Below are positions 1 to 7,653 of a stretch of 46,292 nt of DNA, piece after piece. Each line of letters begins with the position of its first letter. Position 1 is the first letter of the stretch. Origin of the DNA: an uncultured Lachnospiraceae bacterium (GTDB lineage Bacteria > Bacillota > Clostridia > Lachnospirales > Lachnospiraceae); assembly GCA_910580195.1 (NCBI GenBank), contig CAJTWA010000009.1, positions 52,229 to 98,520 on the forward strand. Direction: 5' to 3'. The notes under the pieces were generated by a model. It was not told where the DNA came from. It worked only from the letters and a program-made list of their open reading frames with translations, and searched no databases. The position numbers and the translations under genes are program-made.

Positions 1-240
1 GTTCAGGAACAGAAGAACCGGGTAACGGAGGTTCAGGAACAGAAGAACCGGGTAATGGAGGTTCAGGAACAGAAGAACCGGGTAATGGAGGTTCGGGGAC
101 GGTAAATCCGGGAGATGGAGGGACAAACACACAGAACCCGGGGAATGGAGGAACGAATACGCAGAATCCGGGGAATGGGGGGACAGACACGCAGAACCCG
201 GGAAATGGAGGGACAGATACTGGGAATACAGATTCACCAG
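1..240 (+). repeat. Eight tandem 30-bp repeats coding the surface-protein stalk
   Basis: Units begin at 1, 31, 61, 91, 121, 151, 181 and 211. The first three are nearly identical (one base differs), and the later ones diverge. All are exactly 30 bp, so gain or loss of units keeps the frame and changes stalk length. The array probably continues upstream of the window. Confidence 0.9.
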
Positions 241-776
241 ACACGCAGAACCCAACCCCCGCTAACCCGCTCCCTGCAAAAGGCAAAACCTACACCGTAG
301 GGAACCTGAAATATAGGGTAACAAAATCAGCCGCCAAGAACGGCGCAGTAACCGTAACCGGGCCAAAGAAAAAGACCTACAGGACCATTTCTATCCCTAA
401 TACGGTGAAAATTAAAAACTACAAATTTAAAGTGACTGCTATTGGCAGCAATGCTTTCCGGAATAACAAGAACCTAAGGAAGGTCGTCATTGGCGACAAC
501 GTAGCCACCATAGGGGCATCCGCCTTTCAGGGCAATACAAAGCTTACAACTGTAATCATTGGGAAAGGCGTAACAAAGATGAAACGCATGGCCTTTTTTG
601 GGGACAAAAAACTTGCAACCATTAAAATCAATACCAAGAAGTTAAAGACGGTGGAAAAACAGGCCTTGAAAGGCATTTCTAATAAGGCAAAAGTCAGCAT
701 CCCGAAAGGGAAAGTGAAAGCGTACAAGAAGATTCTGAAAAAAGGCGGCTTGCCTGCAAAGGCCACCGTAAAATAA
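1..776 (+). CDS. C-terminal part of a BspA-like leucine-rich-repeat surface protein (5' end outside the window)
   Basis: Frame 3 is open from the window edge to the TAA at 774-776, so the true start lies upstream. The visible 257 residues begin with eight ten-residue Gly/Pro/Asn/Thr-rich units (GSGTEEPGNG, later GTNTQNPGNG), which look like a flexible stalk. From about residue 80 comes a basic region with leucine-rich repeats of the LRR_5/BspA kind: AIGSNAFRNNKNLRKVVIG and TIGASAFQGNTKLTTVIIG follow each other at about 23-residue spacing. The tail is lysine-rich and no LPXTG sorting signal is present. Such proteins are usually exported and used for adhesion, but export cannot be checked without the N-terminus. 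A hairpin follows at 861-950. Confidence 0.85.
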   Translation, partial: SGTEEPGNGGSGTEEPGNGGSGTEEPGNGGSGTVNPGDGGTNTQNPGNGGTNTQNPGNGGTDTQNPGNGGTDTGNTDSPDTQNPTPANPLPAKGKTYTVGNLKYRVTKSAAKNGAVTVTGPKKKTYRTISIPNTVKIKNYKFKVTAIGSNAFRNNKNLRKVVIGDNVATIGASAFQGNTKLTTVIIGKGVTKMKRMAFFGDKKLATIKINTKKLKTVEKQALKGISNKAKVSIPKGKVKAYKKILKKGGLPAKATVK

Positions 777-860
777 AAGGGAAGAAGCAGCCTTATTGTG
801 CTGGCTGAATATAATCCAGACAGTACACAAACATGCAGCCCAACATATTTTTATGCAAAA

Positions 861-955
861 GAGCTGCCGTACTAAGCAAAACATACAAGATATAGTATAT
901 GCAAAATCCTTAAATCTATATCTTGCAGTGGTTCCTTAGTATGGCAGCTCCTTTT
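861..955 (+). terminator. Two-tier hairpin after the surface-protein gene, terminator-like
   Basis: Outer arms 861-876 and 935-950 pair at 15 of 16 positions. An inner perfect 10-bp stem (886-895 with 916-925) is separated from them by 9-nt internal loops on each side, and CCTTTT follows. It could end the upstream transcript. It is longer than a normal intrinsic terminator, so it may instead be a small palindromic element. The rest of 777-1080 shows nothing recognisable. Confidence 0.5.
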
Positions 956-1080
956 GCGCGCAGTGGTTTTTTGGGGGTTTCGTTTTGCTTACGGCGTCCA
1001 AAATGCCATCATGGGTTTTCCAGAATGTCTTTTATGCATGTTCCACAAAAAAATTTCAGATTTTTTGTGAATGATTTTGA

Positions 1081-1109
1081 TTGAAAATGAAGGAAAATGA
1101 TGGTATTAT
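1081..1109 (+). promoter_or_regulatory. Promoter of the fructose operon with candidate DeoR-type operator
   Basis: TTGAAA (1081-1086), 17 bp, then TATTAT (1104-1109) preceded by TGG, an extended -10. The octamer GAAAATGA occurs twice ten bases apart (1083-1090 and 1093-1100), overlapping the -35 and spacer. That is a plausible binding site for the regulator encoded just downstream, by inference only. Confidence 0.6.
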
Positions 1110-1167
1110 ACATTTACAATCAAAAACAACAAAAACCAACCAAAATCAATCAAACGAGGAAACCAAA

Positions 1168-1923
1168 ATGTTACTAGAAAAACGGCTGGAAGAAATCCTG
1201 AAGTTAGTGGAAAAAAACGGCAGCGTCACAGTACAGGAACTGACGGAACACCTCAAGGCCTCCGAATCCACCATCCGCAGGGACTTAAGCCTGCTGGACG
1301 AGGAAGGGAAACTGAACAAGGTACATGGGGGCGCAACCGCCGTCAATGCACTTTATGCCAGCGCGAAGGATGTGGAGATCGGGTACCGCAAGAACCTGAA
1401 CCGGGAAGAAAAGGCGCAAATCGCTAAATACGCGGCCTCCCTGATCCGGCCGGACGATTTGGTATTTCTGGACGCAGGGACTACCACCGAACGGGTCATT
1501 GATTTTATCACAGAAAAAAAGGCCGTGTATGTAACAAATGCCATCAGCCACGCCAAGCGTCTGGTACAGGCTGGATGCGAAGCCCATATCCTAGGCGGGA
1601 AATTCAAGCTTTCCACAGAAGCCATCGTGGGGATTGAAACGGTGTCCGAACTGGAAAAATTCAATTTTACCATTGGCTTTATCGGGACCAATGGAATCAG
1701 CCGGGCAGCAGGGTTTTCCACCCCGGATATCGACGAGGCCATGGTGAAGCGCAGGGCAGTCATGCAGTGTCGCAGGCCCTATATTTTAGGGGATTCAGGC
1801 AAATTCAACCAAATTTCGCCAATAACCTTCGCTGGGATTGAGGACGCAGAACTCATTACCACGGAAATCAAGCATGACAGTTTCCGGGAGTTCGAAAACA
1901 TTATTGAAGTTGCAAAGAAATAG
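1168..1923 (+). CDS. fruR: DeoR-family transcriptional regulator of the fructose operon (FruR-like)
   Basis: A 251-residue protein, the normal DeoR-family length. Residues 6-58 form the winged helix-turn-helix (SVTVQELTEHLKASESTIRR, then a KVHGGA hinge). The rest is the sugar-phosphate-sensing DeoR_C domain with DAGTTTERV and GTNGIS. The start is set at ATG 1168 because GAGGA lies seven bases upstream. A longer reading from TTG 1081 would run through the promoter. It sits 17 bp before fruK, and by analogy with other FruR regulators it probably represses the operon until fructose 1-phosphate builds up. The operator and effector are inferred. The family call is firm; the FruR name rests on context. 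Confidence 0.85.
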   Translation: MLLEKRLEEILKLVEKNGSVTVQELTEHLKASESTIRRDLSLLDEEGKLNKVHGGATAVNALYASAKDVEIGYRKNLNREEKAQIAKYAASLIRPDDLVFLDAGTTTERVIDFITEKKAVYVTNAISHAKRLVQAGCEAHILGGKFKLSTEAIVGIETVSELEKFNFTIGFIGTNGISRAAGFSTPDIDEAMVKRRAVMQCRRPYILGDSGKFNQISPITFAGIEDAELITTEIKHDSFREFENIIEVAKK

Positions 1924-1940
1924 CAGGAAAGGAGAACAAC

Positions 1941-2852
1941 ATGATTTACACAGTAACTTTTAACCCGAGCTTGGACTATATTGTAAGCGTAGACGATTTT
2001 ACTTTAGGGCGGGTCAACCGCACCACGAAGGAACTGGTATACCCCGGCGGGAAAGGCGTGAATGTTTCGCTGGTGTTAAAGAACCTTGGGATGGAAAACA
2101 CAGCCCTTGGGTTTATTGCAGGGTTTACCGGGACAGAAATCGAGCGGGGCTTAAAGGAATGGGGCTGCCTGACAGATTTCATCAAGATTCCGGAAGGCAT
2201 GTCCAGAATTAACATGAAGCTGCGTTCCCGGGAAGAGAGTGAAATCAACGGGCAGGGGCCGAAGATTTCCGGGGAGGCCTTGGAAGAGCTTTACCAAAAG
2301 CTGGACGCCATGGAGCCGGAAGACGTGCTGGTGCTGGCAGGGAGCATCCCAAACACCATGCCGGATTCCAGCTATGAGCAGATTTTGGCAAGGGTGCAGG
2401 GCAAAAACATCCGCTCCGTGGTAGACGCTACCGGGGATTTGCTGGTAAACGTGCTGAAATACCATCCATTCCTGATTAAGCCCAACAACCATGAGCTGGA
2501 AGAAATTTTCCATGTGCCCATGGACAGCAAGGAAACCATCGTTACATACGCAAAGAAAATGCAGGAGATGGGCGCAGAGAACGTGCTGATTTCCATGGCA
2601 GGGGACGGTGCAATCTTAGTGGACGCAGAGGGCGGCGTTTGGCAGAGCGAAGCCCCCAAAGGAAAAGTCGTAAATTCCGTTGGGGCTGGGGATTCCATGG
2701 TAGCAGGCTTTATCACTGGCTATCTGAAGAGCAAGAGTTATGAAGAAGCCTTCCATATGGGGATTTGCACCGGCAGCGCAAGCGCATTTTCCGAACGCCT
2801 TGCAACCCAAGAGGAAGTTGACGGGATTTTAGGGCAGATGGGCTGGAAGTAA
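1941..2852 (+). CDS. fruK: 1-phosphofructokinase
   Basis: A 303-residue PfkB-family sugar kinase. It phosphorylates fructose 1-phosphate, delivered by the PTS transporter next door, to fructose 1,6-bisphosphate. The sugar-binding GGKGVNVS motif is at residues 36-43 and the C-terminal signature NSVGAGDSMVAGF carries the catalytic Asp near residue 251. The N-terminus MIYTVTFNPSLDY is typical of FruK rather than of tagatose-6-phosphate kinase (LacC), although the two are related. AGGAAAGGAG lies just upstream of the ATG. The regulator-kinase-EIIABC-HPr order makes the function nearly certain. Confidence 0.93.
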   Translation: MIYTVTFNPSLDYIVSVDDFTLGRVNRTTKELVYPGGKGVNVSLVLKNLGMENTALGFIAGFTGTEIERGLKEWGCLTDFIKIPEGMSRINMKLRSREESEINGQGPKISGEALEELYQKLDAMEPEDVLVLAGSIPNTMPDSSYEQILARVQGKNIRSVVDATGDLLVNVLKYHPFLIKPNNHELEEIFHVPMDSKETIVTYAKKMQEMGAENVLISMAGDGAILVDAEGGVWQSEAPKGKVVNSVGAGDSMVAGFITGYLKSKSYEEAFHMGICTGSASAFSERLATQEEVDGILGQMGWK

Positions 2853-2954
2853 GGGTATCAGCAGTTTCCATTTGATGAGGTAAAAAGGGGATCAGCAGTT
2901 TCCAGTTTATGAGATAAAAAGGGGATCAGCAGTTTTCATTTTATTAGGTAAATA
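2853..2954 (+). repeat. Three 34-bp tandem repeats between fruK and fruA
   Basis: Units at 2853-2886, 2887-2920 and 2921-2954 share the core ATCAGCAGTTT and an AAAAGG-like end. They fill almost the whole gap between the two genes, and the fruA ribosome site (AAGGAGG) begins right at the end of the last unit. They contain no reading frame and no strong hairpin. Confidence 0.85.
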
Positions 2955-2966
2955 AGGAGGCCTGTA

Positions 2967-4997
2967 ATGAAGATTACAGATTTGCTAGTAAAAGAAGGAA
3001 TTGAACTGAATGGCCACGCAAGCTCCAAACGGGAGGCCATTGACAAAATAGTTGACTTGATGGCAGCTACTGGAAAAATCACGGATAAAGAAGCGTACAA
3101 AGCGCAGGTATTGCGCAGGGAAGAAGAAGGGACGACTGGAATCGGGGAAGGGATTGCAATACCCCATGGGAAGTGTGATGCCGTAAATGCCCCGGGGCTG
3201 GCAGCCATGGTAGTAAAGGGCGGCGTAGATTATGAGTCCTTGGACGGGGAACCTGCAGATTTGATTTTCCTGATTGCTGCGCCCAATACAGAAGACAACG
3301 TGCATTTGGACGTATTAAGCCGCCTGTCGGTGCTCCTGATGGATGAGGAGTTTACAGGGAACCTAAGAAATGCTAAGACAACAGAAGAGTTTTTGGGCTA
3401 TGTGGATGCAGCGGAACAGGAAAAACTGGCAGAAGAAGACAAAAAAGCAGAGCCGCAGACTGTGGAAGAAGCATCTGGGGGAAAAGGCCTGAAGCTATTA
3501 GGGGTAACGGCCTGCCCGACAGGGATTGCCCATACTTATATGGCAGCAGAAGCCTTGGAGAAAAAAGCAAAAGAGCTGGGATTTTCCATAAAGGTGGAAA
3601 CAAGGGGCTCCGGCGGGGCAAAGAATGTGCTGACGGATGCAGAAATCGCAGCAGCCGACTGTATCATTGTCTGCGTAGACACCAATGTGCCCATGGACCG
3701 TTTTAATGGGAAGAAAGTCATTGTGCGCCAAGTGTCGGATGGCATTAATAAAGCAGAGGAACTGCTCCGTCTGGCAGAAAGCGGGAACGTGGAAATCTTC
3801 CATTCCGGGAACCAGCCGGCAGCTTCTTCCGGCGGAAGTGGGAAAGAAAGCGCTGGGCACATGGTTTACAAGCACTTGATGAATGGGGTTTCCCATATGC
3901 TCCCCTTTGTAGTGGGCGGAGGCATCTTAATTGCCCTCGCATTTTTGGTGGATGGCATGAGCGTGGATTTGTCGGCATTGTCGCCAGAGGAACGGGGGAA
4001 TTTCGGTACGATTACCTCTGTGGCTGCGCTCTTTAAGGGAATCGGCGACGAAGCATTTGGCTTTATGCTCCCCATTTTGGCAGGGTTTATTGCCATGAGC
4101 ATTGCTGACCGCCCAGGGCTGGTCGTAGGGTTCGTCGGAGGTTCCATTGCAGCTGGCGGGAAAAGCGGTTTTTTGGGTGCGCTGGTAGCAGGGTTTTTGG
4201 CAGGGTATTTAATTATCGGGCTGAAAAAATTACTGGAAAAGCTGCCGCAGAGCTTAGACGGCATAAAGACAATCCTGCTTTATCCCCTCCTTGGCGTGTT
4301 CTTGATGGGCGTGATTATGAATTATGTGATTGAACCCCCGGTAGGGGCATTGAATACGCTTTTGAACAATGGCCTGTCTAGCATGAACGGGACCAGTTCC
4401 GTTTTGCTGGGGATTATCTTGGGTGCAATGATGGCAGCAGATTTAGGCGGCCCTATCAATAAAGCAGCCTATGTATTTGGCTCTGCTTCTATCGCAGCAG
4501 GAAATTATAATATCATGGCAGCAGTGATGATTGGCGGGATGGTTCCGCCCTGCGCCATTGCATTGGCAACGCTGTTATTTAAAAAGAAGTTCACCGAGGA
4601 AGAACGCAAATCCGGGCCTACCAATTTTATTATGGGGCTGTCCTTTATCTCAGAAGGGGCTATCCCATTTGCAGCATCCGACCCGCTCCATGTGATTCCG
4701 GCAATGGTAATCGGTTCAGGCGTGGCGGGAGCCATTTCCATGGCATTTAACTGTACCTTGATGGCGCCATGGCGGAATCTTCGTATTCCCTGTCGTTGGG
4801 AACACTGCAATGTATCTGGTAGCTCTGGTAATTGGTACAATTGTAGGGGCAGTGCTGCTAGGTGCGCTGAAAAAAGAAGTAGCAGGACAGTAAAACAGGA
4901 CAATGCCCAAGCGCTGGCGGATATTCCAGATATCCAACCAAGTTCCCAGTGCTTGGGTCCAAATAAAAAATCAAAGGAAAAGGAGAACACATTATGA
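2967..4997 (+). CDS. fruA: PTS fructose transporter EIIABC, C-terminus frameshifted
   Basis: A phosphotransferase permease that imports fructose as fructose 1-phosphate. Domain order is EIIA (residues 1-150, phospho-His67 in AIPHGKC), EIIB (about 170-275, phospho-Cys183 in TACPTGIAHTYM) and EIIC (about 290 onward, with RPGLVVGFVGG and DLGGPINKAAY). The conserved EIIC motif APHGGIF should follow FNCTLM, but two bases are missing at about 4769 and the frame reads APWRNLRIP. The +1 frame from 4771 restores GGIFVFPVVGNTAMYLV and ends at TAA 4891-4893, the expected stop. As read, the protein gains a polar, meaningless tail to 4997 and loses its last transmembrane helix. This is either a sequencing or assembly error or a real inactivating mutation. 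A hairpin (4906-4912 with 4951-4957) in the extension also suggests the region was originally non-coding. Confidence 0.9.
   Translation: MKITDLLVKEGIELNGHASSKREAIDKIVDLMAATGKITDKEAYKAQVLRREEEGTTGIGEGIAIPHGKCDAVNAPGLAAMVVKGGVDYESLDGEPADLIFLIAAPNTEDNVHLDVLSRLSVLLMDEEFTGNLRNAKTTEEFLGYVDAAEQEKLAEEDKKAEPQTVEEASGGKGLKLLGVTACPTGIAHTYMAAEALEKKAKELGFSIKVETRGSGGAKNVLTDAEIAAADCIIVCVDTNVPMDRFNGKKVIVRQVSDGINKAEELLRLAESGNVEIFHSGNQPAASSGGSGKESAGHMVYKHLMNGVSHMLPFVVGGGILIALAFLVDGMSVDLSALSPEERGNFGTITSVAALFKGIGDEAFGFMLPILAGFIAMSIADRPGLVVGFVGGSIAAGGKSGFLGALVAGFLAGYLIIGLKKLLEKLPQSLDGIKTILLYPLLGVFLMGVIMNYVIEPPVGALNTLLNNGLSSMNGTSSVLLGIILGAMMAADLGGPINKAAYVFGSASIAAGNYNIMAAVMIGGMVPPCAIALATLLFKKKFTEEERKSGPTNFIMGLSFISEGAIPFAASDPLHVIPAMVIGSGVAGAISMAFNCTLMAPWRNLRIPCRWEHCNVSGSSGNWYNCRGSAARCAEKRSSRTVKQDNAQALADIPDIQPSSQCLGPNKKSKEKENTL
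4906..4957 (+). other. Hairpin between the ancestral fruA stop and ptsH
   Basis: CCCAAGC (4906-4912) pairs with GCTTGGG (4951-4957), and inside it CTGG pairs with CCAG. No T-tract follows. It may set relative expression or mRNA stability between the transporter and HPr, by inference. Confidence 0.4.
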
Positions 4998-5251
4998 AAA
5001 CATTTGATTACACAATCACAGACCCAGAAGGAATCCACGCAAGGCCAGCAGGGATTTTAGTAAAAGAAGCAGGGAAATTTTCCAGCAAGGTAACCATGGT
5101 GAAGGATGGGAAAGAAGTAGATGCAAAGCGGATTTTCGGCATTATGGGCCTTGGGGTAAAGAAAGGCAACACCGTAACTGTAAAAGTGGACGGAGAAGAC
5201 GAAGAGGCAGCTTTTGCCATGCTGGAAACATTTTTCAAAGAAAACCTGTAA
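4994..5251 (+). CDS. ptsH: HPr-type phosphocarrier with His15 but Arg at position 46
   Basis: An 85-residue HPr-fold protein that would pass phosphate from enzyme I to EIIA domains. The active-site motif GIHARPAG puts the phospho-acceptor at His15. The Firmicute regulatory serine (KSIMGVMSLG in ordinary HPr) reads KRIFGIMGLG here, so residue 46 is Arg and the HPr kinase/phosphorylase site is absent. AGGAG lies eight bases upstream of the ATG. Its place at the end of the fructose operon suggests a dedicated fructose phosphocarrier that stays active when ordinary HPr is Ser-phosphorylated. That role is inference, and a second ptsH elsewhere in the genome would be expected. Confidence 0.88.
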   Translation: MKTFDYTITDPEGIHARPAGILVKEAGKFSSKVTMVKDGKEVDAKRIFGIMGLGVKKGNTVTVKVDGEDEEAAFAMLETFFKENL

Positions 5252-5366
5252 TATGACATACTGATGTCAAGATTTGGGTGGTATGATATCCCCAGACATG
5301 CAAAAACATGCAAATAAAAAGTGCCGGCTGAAAATATAGTCTTACAGGCACGGAATGGAGGATATC

Positions 5367-5831
5367 ATGAAGTATGAAACAGTGAATTTAGAGGAAAAGA
5401 CGGTCGTAGGCCTTGCAGCCCGCACCAGCAATACATCCCCAGAAATGGGCGCAGCCATCGGCGGCCTGTGGCAGGATTTTTACGGGAAAGGCATTTACCC
5501 ATCCATACCCCATAAAAAGAGTGAAAAGGCATTAGGCATCTACACCGATTATGCGGGCGCGCAAAACAATGAGTATACCGTACTGGTAGCCTGTGAAGTA
5601 GAAGAAAGCAAGCAGGCAGAATTGCCCGCCGGGACAGTTTTACACAAAATCCCAGCAGGCCCCTATGCAAAATTCACCGTAAAAGGCCATGTACAGAAAG
5701 CCGTAGCAGAATTCTGGCAGGAACTGTGGAACATGGATTTGCCAAGGGCATATACCAGCGATTTCGAAGAATACCAAAACGGCGATATGGAACAGGCAGA
5801 AATACATATCTACATCGCCCTAAAACCATAA
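5367..5831 (+). CDS. GyrI-like / AraC effector-binding domain protein
   Basis: A 154-residue stand-alone protein resembling the effector-binding (GyrI-like, SHV2) domain found at the C-terminus of some AraC and MerR regulators. The N-terminal KYETVNLEEKTVVGLAAR, the central PAGTVLHKIPAGPYAKFTVKG and the final DMEQAEIHIYIALKP fit the family. No DNA-binding domain is present. GGAGG (5357-5361) sits five bases before ATG 5367, so this start is preferred over ATG 5355. Single-domain members bind small amphipathic molecules or inhibit gyrase in other species. The ligand here cannot be told. Confidence 0.75.
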   Translation: MKYETVNLEEKTVVGLAARTSNTSPEMGAAIGGLWQDFYGKGIYPSIPHKKSEKALGIYTDYAGAQNNEYTVLVACEVEESKQAELPAGTVLHKIPAGPYAKFTVKGHVQKAVAEFWQELWNMDLPRAYTSDFEEYQNGDMEQAEIHIYIALKP

Positions 5832-5852
5832 AAGCCGCCACCCAAGCTATAG

Positions 5853-5906
5853 AGAAAGCTTTTGCATATCCCCCGCAAAAAGAGGTATGCAAAAGCCTTT
5901 CTGCTT
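5853..5906 (+). terminator. Intrinsic terminator after the GyrI-like gene
   Basis: AGAAAGCTTTTGCATA pairs with the arm at about 5886-5901 with a single bulged G, and GCTTTT follows. It lies 20 bases after the stop codon. Confidence 0.7.
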
Positions 5907-6051
5907 TTCAGGAAAAACATATTGCCATTAAGCTATTCCAAAATATCAAATATATTTCACTATTCCAAAAATTTCATCCTTTAATATAAAAATATCCAGT
6001 TAACCTTTCCCCTGTACAGAGCATAAAAACAATGGCATCTGCCAATACACA

Positions 6052-6233
6052 GGCAATTGGGGGCAGCCCTTCCCCTAAGCAAACGGTTCATGGGCGTCCT
6101 TAGTGGAGGCGAAATCCACTGCTTACGAAGGCTTAGGGATGAGGGCTATCCCGAAATCCCTTAGCCGGAGTTAGCAGTTAGTTCGCCGGAACGTTGCCCA
6201 GTTTGCTTAGGGGAAGGGCTGCCCCCAATTGCC
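6052..6233. repeat. 182-bp inverted-repeat element, copy 1 (MITE-like or structured RNA)
   Basis: A perfect 33-bp inverted repeat (6052-6084 with 6201-6233) encloses about 116 bp holding further hairpins: AGTGGA/TCCACT near 6102-6120, and a stem around 6130-6167 (GGCTTAGGGAT with ATCCCTTAGCC) capped by GGG-CTAT-CCC. TGGGC and GCCCA sit just inside the outer arms. It has no reading frame. A second copy lies at 32456-32635, and the flank AATACACAGGCAATT is also shared. It fills most of the 508-base gap between 5831 and 6340. Confidence 0.8.
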
Positions 6234-6339
6234 GTCCGCCCCTAACCCCCCTTCATTACACCCCCCATAATAGCACGCAGCAGGACTGCCCAGCACTGCA
6301 CTCCCCCTTCTCACCCCTCCCTTTCCAGCAAAGCTCTTT

Positions 6340-7350
6340 TTACAGCAGCGGAATCCCACACCTTTCTGCCTCTCTCACCACTTCCTCCTTCCAAAGGGAA
6401 GACTGCACCTCCCCAATATGCGCTTTCCGCAAGAAAAACATACAAATCCGCGACTGCCCAATCCCCCCGCCAATCGTGTACGGGAGCTCCTCCAAAAGCA
6501 CCGATTTCTGGAACGGCAATTCCTTCCGCTCCGGGCACCCTGCTTCTTCCAGCTGTTCCAAAAGCGCCTTCCTGTCCACCCGGATGCCCATAGAAGAAAG
6601 CTCCAAAGCAATGTCCAGCACCGGATAATACACCACAATATCTGCATTAAGCGCCCAGTCGTCATAATCCGGCGCCCTGCCGTCATGGGGTTCTCCAGAC
6701 TTCAACTTGCCGCCAATCTGCATAATGCACACAGCCCCCTTTTCCCGGGCAATGCGCAGTTCCCGCTCCTTTGGGCTGCAATCCGGGAACTGGTCTTCCA
6801 GCTCTTGGGTAGTAAGGAAGAAAATGTCATGGGGCAGGATTTCCTCTATGTAATCGTAGCGGATTGCCATATATTTTTCCGTTTTCCGGAGGACCTTGTA
6901 GACGTTACGCACCGTTTCCTTCAGATATTCCATGTTCCGGTCCTTTTTGGAAATGATTTTCTCCCAGTCCCATTGGTCCACAAAGATTGAGTGGATATTG
7001 TCCGTAATTTCATCCCGCCGAATGGCGTTCATGTCCGTGTACAGGCCTTCCCCCATGGAAAACCCATATTTTTTCAGCGCATAACGCTTCCATTTCGCAA
7101 GGGAATGGACAATCTCAGCCGTCTTTTCCCCCTGCTCCTTAATGCCGAATGACACTGGGCGTTCCACCCCATTTAAGTTATCATTCATCCCAGAATCCGG
7201 GTCTACAAACAGCGGCGCAGAAACCCGGTGCAGGTTCAGCCGCTCCGCCAGCAGGTTCTGGAAAAAGTCCTTGACCGTCTTAATCGCAACCTGCGTGTCG
7301 TGCAAATCAAGCTGCGGCTGGTAATTTTCAGGTATCATTAAATGTTCCAT
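6340..7350 (-). CDS. asnA: Aspartate-ammonia ligase (asparagine synthetase A)
   Basis: A 336-residue class II tRNA-synthetase-like enzyme making asparagine from aspartate, ammonia and ATP. The N-terminal LIPENY-like start (MEHLMIPENYQPQLDLHDTQ), DPDSGMNDNLNGVERPVSF, MNAIRRDE, VDQWDWEK and the C-terminal YTIGGGIGQSRICMFFL are all typical of AsnA. Length is close to the E. coli enzyme (330). The start at 7350 has AAGGAG six bases upstream. The longer open frame beyond it is low-complexity and unrelated. The leader is short and I see no T-box in it. Confidence 0.95.
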   Translation of the reverse strand: MEHLMIPENYQPQLDLHDTQVAIKTVKDFFQNLLAERLNLHRVSAPLFVDPDSGMNDNLNGVERPVSFGIKEQGEKTAEIVHSLAKWKRYALKKYGFSMGEGLYTDMNAIRRDEITDNIHSIFVDQWDWEKIISKKDRNMEYLKETVRNVYKVLRKTEKYMAIRYDYIEEILPHDIFFLTTQELEDQFPDCSPKERELRIAREKGAVCIMQIGGKLKSGEPHDGRAPDYDDWALNADIVVYYPVLDIALELSSMGIRVDRKALLEQLEEAGCPERKELPFQKSVLLEELPYTIGGGIGQSRICMFFLRKAHIGEVQSSLWKEEVVREAERCGIPLL

Positions 7351-7452
7351 AACGTACTCCTTATCCTTTTTTTGTCCGGTATCATTATATGCTTGCAGCT
7401 GGATTTTTTCAATATGGAACCGAAACTTTCCATGAAAAAGAGGGGGAGGTGT

Positions 7453-7536
7453 GGTATAATAGCAACAGCTATTATACCGCCCGAAGCGAAGCGGAGTGGC
7501 ATAGGTTGCCATACCATAGTGCAGAGCATATGGTAT
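7453..7536. promoter_or_regulatory. Divergent promoter region between asnA and mgtC
   Basis: A perfect 11-bp inverted repeat (7453-7463 with 7468-7478, loop AACA) places TATAAT in both directions, so it could supply the -10 for asnA leftward and for a rightward transcript. A further extended -10 (TGGTATAAT, 7531-7539) points to mgtC and lies in a second hairpin (7511-7518 with 7529-7536). No good -35 boxes are visible, so the arrangement is tentative. Confidence 0.5.
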
Positions 7537-7653
7537 AATAGTGGAAAATGTTAATATTGTAGATGAAATGAAGGAAACGGCGGTAATATTTTCTGGCGCC
7601 AAAAAGGAAAAGCGTACCAGAAATATGAAACAGCAAGAACGGAGGGTTTGCAC

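Noticed and set aside
115..300. Open frame in the 30-bp repeat region
   Set aside because: Reading of the repeats in another frame; the surface-protein frame explains the region.
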